Shown here: one piece after another, positions 7,653-15,178 of the stretch
How positions within the stretch are numbered: the stretch's first letter is position 1
How the letters are laid out: every line of letters starts with the position of its first letter
Notes under the pieces: generated by a model
What the model was told of the DNA's origin: nothing
Seen by the model: only the letters and a program-made list of their open reading frames with translations
Database searches by the model: none
Source of the DNA: Polyrhizophydium stewartii
Taxonomy: Eukaryota; Chytridiomycota; Chytridiomycetes; Rhizophydiales
Direction: 5' to 3'
DNA length: 15,178 bases
NCBI GenBank assembly: GCA_027604665.1
Contig: JADGIZ010000356.1
Span: 1 to 15,178, forward strand
Translations under genes and position numbers: made by a program

Positions 7653-10600
7653 TCACGAGCCCTGCTCCCGCGGCGAGTAGCGGCTGCAGAACGGCCGTCA
7701 GCTGGCAGCCCAGATCCGCACGCGATCGCCAGCCAAAATGCCGCTTACCCGAAGGCACGGGCACGTGGAACAGGATCATCCTCGTCGCCGCGCTGACCTG
7801 CGGCTGCAACCACGCCTGGCGTGGCCGGCGTGTACGGCGACGCAGGGCTGTACGACGGGCTTGCTGGTGAGTAAGATGGGCTCGTCGGGCTGTACGAAGG
7901 CGACGTCGGCGAATAAGACGGGCTCGTCGGCGAGTAGCTCGGCGATGTGGGGCTGTACGACGGGCTTGTCGGCGAATAGCTCGGGGACGTTGGCGAATAG
8001 CTCGGCGACGTGGGCGAGTACGACGGGCTCGTGGGCGAGTAGCTTGGCGACGTCGGCGAATAAGACGGGCTCGTCGGAGAGTACGACGGAGACGTGGGGC
8101 TGTACGACGGGCTCGTCGGGCTGTACGAGGGCGACGTCGGCGAGTACGACGGCGACGTTGGGCTGTAGGATGGGCTTGTCGGCGAATAGCTCGGGGACGT
8201 TGGCGAATAGCTCGGCGACGTGGGCGAGTACGACGGGCTTGTTGGTGAATAAGATGGGCTCGTCGGGCTGTACGAAGGCGACGTCGGCGAATAGGACGGG
8301 CTCGTCGGCGAGTAGCTCGGCGATGTGGGACTGTACGACGGGCTTGTCGGCGAATAACTGGGGGACGTTGGCGAATAGCTCGGCGACGTGGGCGAATACG
8401 ACGGGCTCGTGGGCGAGTAGCTCGGCGACGTCGGCGAATAAGACGGGCTGGTTGGCGAGTACGACGGAGACGTGGGGCTGTACGACGGGCTCGTCGGGCT
8501 GTACGAAGGCGATGTCGGCGAGTACGACGGCGACGTTGGCGAGTATCCAGGGCTTGACGGGCTGTACGACGGCGAGAACACGCCGCCCTTGCCCGAGGCG
8601 GGACTCGCGGGGCCTCCGAGCCATGTCTTTCCTGCGCCGACGGGCGAGAAGGCGACCTGGCCGACGGGCGAGTATCCACCCGAAGGGCTGTAAGGCATAG
8701 GGCTCGGCGACCGATCGACATAGGGCGTCTGCGCTGGGCTGAGCAGGCTGGAGAAGTTGGCCGACGTGTCGAACCGGCCTCCATCGCGCTCGCGCATCAT
8801 GAGATCGGGCTGCAGCGGCGCGTTCAGCAGAGCATCCTCGTTGAGCAGCACGTCAAACTCGCCCGTGCCGAGCGGCGCGAGCTGGCCGAGCATGATGTTC
8901 TCGGACACGCCCTTGCAGTCGTCGATCTCGCCGAGGCCAGCCGCCTCTAGCAGCAGGTCGACCGTCTCCTCGAACGACGCACGCGCGAGCGCACCCGAGT
9001 CGGTGCGGTTGATGCCGTGGCGCGAGATGGCCATGATGCTGCCGCTCTGGGTCATGATGTCGACGAGCATCGACAGGTGGCGGTAGTTGACGTACGAACC
9101 GTCAAACTCAATGACCTTGCGCATTTCCTTGAGCAGCGCAGCGCGGCACGCCTCGATGCCGAGCACCTCGAGGATCTCGACGCCAAAGTTGGAGTATGTG
9201 CGCACCGAGTCGATGCCGTGATGCGGCAGCACGCTGGATAGGTTGGTGCCGTCCGTCTCGAGGTAAAACTCTTCGTTGTTGCTCTTGATGGCACCCTGGT
9301 CGTCGATGCTGGTGTACTTTGTGTCCGAGATGAAGACGCGATTGATCTTGTCGATGCCGCAGAGCGTGATGTCGTTGAGGATGTTGTGCTCGATGCGTCG
9401 CAGGAACACGTCCTCCTCGATGCGGTCCTCGCCCTCCTCCTCGGGCTTGGTCTCGGTGCTCTTGATGCGCGCCAGGATGATGAGGTTTCTCGCGTTGTCG
9501 TCAGAGTGCCAGCACCTCAGGTCGCCGTCAAAGGGCTCCATCAGGCGCGCGCAGATCGTGTCCATGGTCAGGCCTTTGTCGACCTTGCGCTGCAGATTGA
9601 GGTGGATGCGCAGCACCCAGGGCGAGTACTGCTGGAGGTCCTCGACGTTCTCGGTCATGGCAAAGATCTCCATGATCTCGCGGTCCTCGGGGTTGATTGG
9701 GTTGAGCGGGTCCGGATCGTACCAGATCTCGGTCGCCGACGTCAGCTTGCGCAAAGTCGTGTGCTCGATCGTGCTATGGATTTTCTTGGCCATCTCGACC
9801 GAGCGGCGGTATTCGGGCTCGAGGTAGATCTCGAGGCGCGGAGTTTTGATGTTCTTGGCCACGTTGATGATCTCCTTGAGACGCGGGACGCCCAGCGTGA
9901 CGTTCTTGGAGCTGACACCGGCGTAGTGGAACGTGTCGCGCATGCACAGGCCATCGGCCATGTTGAAGTTGCGCGTGTCCGCGACGGTCAGGTCGTACAC
10001 AAACGGCGTCGTCGAGTCGACCGGCTCGATCTTGGTGATGACATCGAAAACGCAATCAGACTCGATCGCCAGGTGCACAATCTCGGCGTCCTCGCCCTTG
10101 AGCTTGCCCGAGCGCAGCATCGCATCGAGCGCGCTGCGCAAATAGTCGCCGTTGAGCTCCGAGGTCACGACGCCAGGCACAATGTCGTCAGGGCTGTAAG
10201 CGAAGCGGCCCGACACGCCCGCCATCGAGGCCGCCGCCGCAACGGCCGTGGCCTCGAGCTGCTTGAGCAGGGGCTTGGATGTGATGCCGATGCTGGAAAC
10301 CAGGCGGCTGACGTTCATGTGCGCCACGGCGATGCGCGCGGGGCCAGACGACGCCTTGAGCTCGGACTGTGCTTCGCCGTCGAGCAGCTTGAGAGCGTGA
10401 ACGCGCACGTGGTTGAGCATGACCGTGAGGCCGTGGGCAACATCGCCGCTGTCGCACGCAAGCACAACGCGATCGCTCTCTGCAACAGCGCCACACGACA
10501 CGAAGCCGTCAAGGAAGCCGAGGCGGAAGGCCCGAGGCGCCGCCAGCGCAAAGGACGGTAAGCGCTTGAAGCCCTCGGCGTCGTGGCAGGCGGAGTCAAT

Positions 10601-13600
10601 AAACTGCGCAAACGAGTCGGCCTCGACACAGATCTGCGCGCCTTTTGCCGCCGCATCGCCCGAGAGCGACGACGCGAATCCGTTTGATGCACACCACGTT
10701 TGAATGCGGCGCTGCACGTCCGGGTCGGCGCAGGCAATCCGCAGCTCAGCACCGCGCGAGCCAAAAAGCACGCGGCCAGCGGCAAGGAACGCAGCAATCA
10801 CAAAGCCAAACTCTGCGTTGGCAACGAGCACAGACGCGCTGGCAGCGACGCCGCTGGAACCGAGGTCGATGTAATCGGCGAGCGCGACCTGCGTGACATC
10901 GCCGACAATCGGGACTGAGACAGCGACCGGCAGCCTGTCGCCCACGGCAAGGTCGGCGCCATCGACACCCACAATCGCGTTGTCGCGCCGCACGAGGAAC
11001 GACTTTGTGGGGGTGGCAGAGACCTGGCGGCCCGACGCCGTCGTGATGCGCAGCAGCTTCGTGTTGGGCGGCGGCGGGTGACGGGTGACGGCTTCGACGC
11101 GCTTCCACGACATGCCGCCGCCCTCGTCGACGCACGGCACGAACACGGGCTCCGACAGCTCGAGGTACTCGGTGTGGTTGTCGCCAACAATCGTCGGCCT
11201 CTTTGGGCTCGCGGCAATGACGGCGTCGATCCACTCGCCGATGCGAACGTGCTCGACGCGGCTGTCGCCAAATTTGACATGGATGAACTCGAGGTAGTCG
11301 ACACTGTTGAGAGTCATCTGCGTGGCCGGCTCGCCGACCGACTGCGCGGCAATGGTGCCAACCATCTCGCCCGGGTGCACGATGGCCTGGTTGAAGCGCG
11401 ACTCAATCTCGCCGAGCAGCCAGTCGAACGCCTGGGTCGACAGATGGTACTCTTCGACGACGCGGCGCGTCGCCAGCGTGCTGCGCAGCAGGATCTGGAA
11501 CAGCAGCGTGGCGTTGTACTGGGCTTCGAGCGACAGGTCATCACGGCCGCGCACAACGATTAGGTTGTCCAGGAGTTGGCGCACGCTGTCGATGACGTGG
11601 AACGGATGCAGGTCGGTGGGCTTGCTGCGGTCAATGTGGAAGTTGTTGCGGGCGTTCCAGATCAGCCGCTCCAGGTTGACGGGCAGCGCCCATCGGTCGT
11701 TGGAGTTGTTGGGGAAGATCTGCAGGCGCAGAATGTCGCGGTCTTCCTTGAGCTGGTTGAACTCCTCGTCAAAGATCTGCTGCGCCTCAGGGTTCTGCAT
11801 CATGTCCTCGAGGATGCGGTACTCGAGCTTGGTCGGGCGGAAGGCGTGCGGGCCGCCGGTCATGTCGACCTTGTAGCGCTTGGCAAACTCGTCGTTCCGC
11901 ATGGACATGGACGGCAGCTTCTGCTTCTCGACCTTTGCGCCGTCCATGCCGTCTTCGCCATAGCGGAACTGCACAATGTCGCCGAGGGCGTTGCGGACGG
12001 TGCCGTCGTACTTGACCATGACGTCTTCGAGCGCCTTGACCAGGCGACGCTGGATGTAGCCCGTCTCGGCGGTCTTGACAGCTGTGTCGATCAGACCCTC
12101 GCGGCCGCCCATGGCGTGGAAAAAGAACTCTTGCGGCGTGAGGCCGCGCAGGTACGAGTTCTCGACAAAGCCACGCGACTCGGGGGAGTGGTCGTCCTTG
12201 GTGAAGTGCGGCAGCGTGCGGTCCTTGAAGCCAAACGGAATGCGCTTGCCCTCAACGTTCTGCTGGCCGACACAAGCCGTCATCTGCGAGATGTTGATGA
12301 ACGAGCCTTTGGAGCCCGACACGACCATCTGCTTGACGTTGTTGTACTCCTTGAGCGAGTTCTGGGCGCTCTTGCCGGCATTGTCTCGCGCGCGGTTGAG
12401 CTCGCGGTTGACGAGCGCCTCGAAACTCTCGCGCACGGTCATGCCCGGCTGGACCTCGAGCTGGTCAGTCTGCGCCTTGTGGATGAAGCGGCTGACCTCG
12501 CGCTTGGCCAGAGCGATGGTCTGGTTGATGGTCTCCATCGTCAGGCGGTCGGCAATAGTGTCGCCAATACCGATTGAAAAGCCGTTCTGGAGCAGCCAGT
12601 AGTTGACGACGCGCTGGGCGCCGTTGAAGAAGGCCATCGTAGCCGCCGGGCCGAGCTCGTTCATGGACGTGTGAATGATGCCGCCAGCAGACGAGCCGAC
12701 CGTCTTCTTGCACAGAATGCCGGCCAGCAGCTCGCCGTCCTCGATGAGCACCTTGGTGTCTCCGGGACTGATCTCGTCGCGCTCGTTGTCGGGGTGCGCC
12801 GAATGGTAGCCCATGAGGTTGATCTTGGGCAGGATCAGGCTCATGACCTGCTTGGCGGTCCAGAGCGGGATGGGCTTGAGGACGGCGGGCGTCGGGATCG
12901 TGCCGTCCCAGTCCGGGACCCACATGAGCAGGTTCATGAGCAGATCGCGAGTAAGGAACGTGTCGCGCTTGGTGAACTTGCGGATGCCGCAAAGCGTGTC
13001 CTGCACAATGCCCATGACGGGGGCGTTCTTTTGCGGCGATACGACCTGCAGCGGCACCATGCAGAGTTCCTGGATCTCGGCGCGCGTCTCGTGCGACTGC
13101 GGCACGTGCAGGTTCATCTCGTCGCCGTCAAAGTCGGCGTTGTACGGCGACGTGACGGAGAGGTTGAGACGGAAGGTCGAGTAGGGCATGATCTTGACGC
13201 GGTGCCCCATCATACTCATCTTGTGCAGTGAGGGCTGGCGGTTGAAGATGATGTAGTCGCCGTCAAGCAGGTGGCGCTCGACCTTGTAGCCAAACTGCAG
13301 GTGGATGTCTCCGCCGCGCTTGCTGTAGCGCAGGTCGATGCGCTCGCCGTTGTCGCGGATGACGTACTTGGCGCCAGGGTGCTCGTTGGGGCCGTTCTGC
13401 ACCATCTGCTGCAGCTGGTCGATGTTGTACGGCGTCACGGTCTCGGGGAAAGTGAGGTTGCGAGCGATTGAGCGTGGCACGCCGACCTGGTCGATCGACA
13501 GGTTGGGGTCGCCCGTGATGACCGTGCGCGCAGAGAAGTCGACACGCTTGCCCATGAGGTTTCCACGCAGACGACCTTCCTTGCCCTTGAGACGGGCTGC

Positions 13601-14868
13601 GATGGCCTTGAGCGGGCGGCCCGACTTTTGCATCGCCTGCGGCATGCCGGCAATGTCGTTGTTCATGTACGTCGCGACATGGAACTGCAGCAGCTGCTCA
13701 AACTCGACAATGATGTGCGCCGGCGCGCCTTCGGTCTCGTATCGCCGCAGGCTGATGTTGGCCTTGATGATGTCGGCGAGCTTGTGCGTCAAGTCGTCCT
13801 CGCCGCGCATCGCGCCGTCCATGCTGATCGACGGGCGCACGGGCATGGGCGGCACGGGCAGCACCGTGATGACCATCCACTCGGGGCGGGCAAAGTCGGG
13901 CGACAGGCCGAGGTCGATCAGGTCCTCGTCGCTGATCATGCGCAGCAGCGCGAGCGTCCGCTCAGGCGTCATCTCGACTGTCTGAGCCTCCTGCTTCCCC
14001 GACTGCAGGGCAGGGAGACTACGTCAGCGTCGGAGCGCAGCCAGCGCGCGCACTCGCATGCGTACGCACCTCATCCTTGAAGGCCCGGAAGTTTGCCGAG
14101 ATCTTGAGGCCGCTCATGCGGTACGCCGGCTGCCTCTGCCCGCACCCGCCGTGTGCCTTCTTGCGGGTCTCCTCCGGCGCCTGCTTCTTCTGCGATTTGG
14201 GATCGGGCTCCTCGCCCGTCTCGCACACAGTCTTGGCCTTGCACAGCTGCCAAACCTCGTAGAAGCGCCGCCTGCGGTTCTTGATGCGGCGCATGCGAGC
14301 AAAGCGCTCGTTGGACGCATCGACCTGCAGAGGCCGGATCAGCGATACGGCAACGCGTGCGCGTGTTGGCACAGCTGGCTGCGCACCTTGAGCTTGCCGC
14401 AGTGGTGGCAGACGCACTCGAGGACCTTTTTGATGATTTTGATGAAACCTGCGGGCGCCAGAAAGGAGTCAGCGGAGGCGGGATCAGGCAGCCGCTGCAG
14501 AGAGCCGGCTGCGCACCTTGATGGAAAACGGGCTTGGCGAGTTCAATGTGGCCAAAATGGCCGGGGCAGTCGGTCATGTTCTCGCCGCAGGTCTGGCACT
14601 TGTAGTTGCGGTCGATGGTGCCAAGGCGCGGGTCGAGAAGGCCGCCGATCTTTGGGCGATCGTTCTCCATGAGTTCAAAGAACTCAATCTTGGCAACCGA
14701 CATTGCTTTCTGGACGGGGGCGGGTGAGTCGCAAGCGACACGGCCGCCGCATGGCAGGCATGCACGCACCGTCTCTTCGGGCGAAAGGATGCCAAACTGC
14801 ACATACTTGACCTTGCGCACCGGCGCGGACGACGGCGGAAAGCCATGGACGCTCGACGAGATGGCCAT
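7653..14868 (-). CDS. RPB1: RNA polymerase II largest subunit RPB1, with an in-frame intein; precursor ~2297 aa
   Basis: RPB1 forms the catalytic centre of nuclear Pol II. Coding exons on the minus strand: 14868-14770, 14709-14517, 14448-14387, 14324-14070, 14002-7749 and 7683-7653. The ATG at 14868 has a strong context (accaccatgg) and is the only suitable ATG. Conserved parts seen: [11 protein letters not shown] (start of clamp); zinc ligands C71, C74, C81, H84 (CPGHFGH) and C111, C114, C152, C179; [13 protein letters not shown]; the catalytic loop NADFDGDE at residues 491-498, with Mg-binding D493, D495 and D497; [30 protein letters not shown]; and the trigger loop TQMTLN/TFHYAG, split by an intein at residues 1103-1559. 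Then comes the foot/cleft region ([18 protein letters not shown]) and the heptad tail from residue 2016. Without the intein the protein is about 1840 aa, normal for the family. The first four coding-region introns cluster in 800 bp; the fifth exon is 6.25 kb. Confidence 0.97.
7684..7748 (-). other. Proposed RPB1 intron 5 spanning the apparent stop codon (65 bp, phase 2)
   Basis: The apparent stop TAA at 7747-7745 lies inside a gtaagc donor starting at 7748. A gctgac branch-like element and a ttctgcag acceptor follow at the usual distance. Splicing completes a glycine codon and adds RYSPREQGS before TGA at 7655-7653. All three splice signals match the other introns here. Confidence 0.7.
7814..8566 (-). 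repeat. RPB1 C-terminal domain: 34 heptads, 32 exact YSPTSPS
   Basis: Tyrosine codons recur every 21 bp from 8566 to 7873. The first heptad is YSPSSPG, the next 32 are YSPTSPS, the 34th is YSPASPS; then a six-residue YSPASP and YTPATPG end the array. In Pol II this tail is phosphorylated on Ser5, Ser2 and Ser7 and recruits capping, elongation and 3'-processing factors. No lysine or other position-7 variants occur in the body. A short acidic stretch (GDEDDP) follows. Confidence 0.97.
7853..8538 (-). repeat. Segmental duplication inside the heptad-coding array (period 378 bp = 18 heptads)
   Basis: Bases 7853-8160 and 8231-8538 align without gaps at an offset of 378 bp with about 13 differences by eye in 308 bp. 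A shorter block is repeated at an offset of 210 bp (gggcttgtc at 7962, 8172 and 8340). Differences do not change the YSPTSPS consensus. Confidence 0.85.
9935..11305 (-). mobile_element. Intein in the RPB1 trigger loop (457 aa), endonuclease degenerate
   Basis: An in-frame 1371-bp insertion interrupts the otherwise perfect RPB1 segment [21 protein letters not shown]. It reads through without stops. N-terminal splicing region (11305-10919): first residue Ser, SVDYLEF, then [17 protein letters not shown], and block [21 protein letters not shown], where the usual TxxH is TPTK. Middle (10918-10064): relic of a LAGLIDADG endonuclease. C-terminal region (10063-9935): block [13 protein letters not shown] and block [10 protein letters not shown], followed by the +1 residue Thr. 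The normal His-Asn end is Arg-Asp. The overall pattern resembles inteins I recall in RNA polymerase and other genes of large DNA viruses of protists and in archaea, but no search was run. GC content and codon use match the surrounding gene, so there is no sign of recent arrival. Splicing would ligate Asn1102 to Thr1560. Confidence 0.93.
10064..10918 (-). pseudogene. Vestigial LAGLIDADG homing-endonuclease domain inside the intein
   Basis: The domain still has the length and spacing of a two-motif LAGLIDADG enzyme. Motif 1 is [14 protein letters not shown] (10810-10769), where the expected acidic residue before the glycine is alanine (codon gct, 10780-10778). Motif 2 is [15 protein letters not shown] (10528-10484), where the expected GDG or ADG is CGA, again with no acid. 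Loss of both metal-binding acids predicts no DNA cleavage. The frame is intact, so this is a dead enzyme domain rather than a broken gene. Confidence 0.75.
14003..14069 (-). other. RPB1 intron 4 (67 bp, phase 0)
   Basis: Donor gtgcgtacg, branch-like cgctgacgt, acceptor ccctgcag. Joins AFKDE to [15 protein letters not shown]; the downstream ATG at 13972 is therefore internal. Confidence 0.93.
14325..14386 (-). other. RPB1 intron 3 (62 bp, phase 0)
   Basis: Donor gtgcgcagcc, branch-like cgctgatcc, acceptor cctctgcag. It leaves a 62-bp exon on its 5' side (14448-14387) encoding the [10 protein letters not shown] zinc motif. Confidence 0.93.
14449..14516 (-). other. RPB1 intron 2 (68 bp, phase 1)
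   Basis: Donor gtgcgcagcc, branch-like cgctgactc, acceptor gcccgcag. It splits a glycine codon (g|gt) and joins KPVFHQ to [14 protein letters not shown], the zinc-binding region. Confidence 0.95.
14710..14769 (-). other. RPB1 intron 1 (60 bp, phase 0)
   Basis: Minus-strand donor gtgcgtgca follows the codons for LSPEET; acceptor cccgtccag. Splicing gives [17 protein letters not shown], matching the conserved RPB1 N-terminus. Confidence 0.95.
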
Positions 14869-14883
14869 GGTGGTGGGCGACGC

Positions 14884-14946
14884 CTGCACGGCAGCGTCAG
14901 CGGCGGTGGAGTCGGCGGCAGCGCCAGAAGGCAAGCAGGTACGCAC
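14884..14946 (-). other. Candidate RPB1 leader (5'UTR) intron (63 bp)
   Basis: Donor gtgcgtacc at 14946, branch-like cgctgacgc, acceptor gccgtgcag ending at 14884, 15 bp upstream of the ATG. Signals match the coding introns. There is no in-frame ATG upstream, so the exon before it would be untranslated. Confidence 0.65.
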
Positions 14947-15178
14947 GCTTTCCGGTTGCTGCGGCTGCGGGGCTCAGAGCAGCGCGAGTCGGAGCTGCGC
15001 GGGGAGGGGTTGCGGGCAGTCTGGACCCGCGGGTGTCAGCGACCCGTCGCAGCCGGGGCCGGGCGGCGGAGGCAGCCGCGGGCCGGTGGGCGCACCGACT
15101 GGCTGGCCGGCGGCGGGAGGGGCTGCGGCGCAGGCGGTGCGGGGGGGCGGGTGCGTGCGCGCGGGTGCGGCGTGCAGC
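14947..15178 (-). promoter_or_regulatory. RPB1 upstream region (promoter and untranslated first exon)
   Basis: This extremely GC-rich segment lies upstream of the proposed leader intron. No TATA box, ORF with coding character or other gene is evident. It is assigned to the RPB1 promoter by position only. Confidence 0.4.

Noticed and set aside
7853..8566. Direct repeats of regular spacing that could suggest a CRISPR array or satellite DNA
   Set aside because: The period is 21 bp without unique spacers, and the units code for YSPTSPS in frame with RPB1.
7738..8700. Long plus-strand ORF (320 codons) of Ser/Thr/Gly-rich repeats, and a second antisense repeat ORF in the same region
   Set aside because: They are antisense or out-of-frame readings of the 21-bp heptad repeats of RPB1; a stop-free periodic sequence opens several frames at once.
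9386..10561. Plus-strand ORF of 391 codons opposite the intein, considered as a free-standing endonuclease
   Set aside because: No LAGLIDADG, HNH or GIY-YIG motif is present; the minus-strand frame is continuous with RPB1 and carries the intein blocks.
9935..11305. The RPB1 insertion as a large spliceosomal or group I intron
   Set aside because: It is stop-free over 457 codons, lacks donor and acceptor signals at its exact ends, and encodes intein splicing motifs.
13970..13972. ATG at 13972 as the RPB1 start
   Set aside because: Four upstream exons encode the conserved clamp and zinc-binding N-terminus and join in frame; this ATG is residue 214 of the precursor.
14869..14946. N-terminal extension of RPB1 from a GTG at 14946
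   Set aside because: There is no ATG in frame, and the segment has donor, branch and acceptor signals of an intron; the GTG is the donor itself.

Overview
The window is nuclear DNA from a GC-rich eukaryote with a compact genome. Spliceosomal introns are mostly 60-80 bp, start gtgcg/gtgag/gtaag/gtatg, usually carry a ctgac or ctgat branch-point-like element, and mostly end in cag. The RPB1 sequence and its canonical heptad tail look most like fungi, perhaps an early-diverging lineage. That placement is an inference; no ribosomal or other direct taxonomic marker is present.

Layout, left to right: the 3' part of a dienelactone hydrolase gene (+, 52-814); a small TLDc-domain (OXR1-like) gene (-, 890-1565), tail to tail with it; a ubiquilin/Dsk2-type gene (+, 1785-3110), divergent from the TLDc gene; a pentatricopeptide-repeat (PPR) protein gene with a mitochondrial presequence (+, 3599 to about 7244); and a complete gene for the largest subunit of RNA polymerase II, RPB1 (-, 7653-14868), convergent with the PPR gene. 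The genes are ordinary housekeeping functions (metabolism, oxidative stress/V-ATPase, proteasome shuttling, organelle RNA handling, transcription). They do not form an operon or a shared pathway.

The exceptional feature is a 457-residue intein encoded inside RPB1 (9935-11305, minus). It splits the Pol II trigger loop between the residues equivalent to yeast Asn1082 and Thr1083, two residues before the catalytic trigger-loop histidine. Its LAGLIDADG homing-endonuclease motifs have lost the expected acidic residues, and its splice-junction residues are unusual (Ser1, Thr-x-x-Lys in block B, Arg-Asp at the C end). It therefore looks like an immobile intein whose only remaining activity is protein splicing, and Pol II would depend on that splicing.

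The RPB1 tail is also notable. It has 34 heptads, 32 of them exact YSPTSPS, with traces of recent segmental amplification (two ~308-bp copies, 378 bp apart, about 96% identical). A well-formed intron spanning the apparent stop codon implies a short extra terminal exon. The RPB1 model built here has seven exons (the first, upstream of a leader intron, is non-coding) or six coding exons. It encodes a precursor of about 2297 residues and a spliced protein of about 1840.
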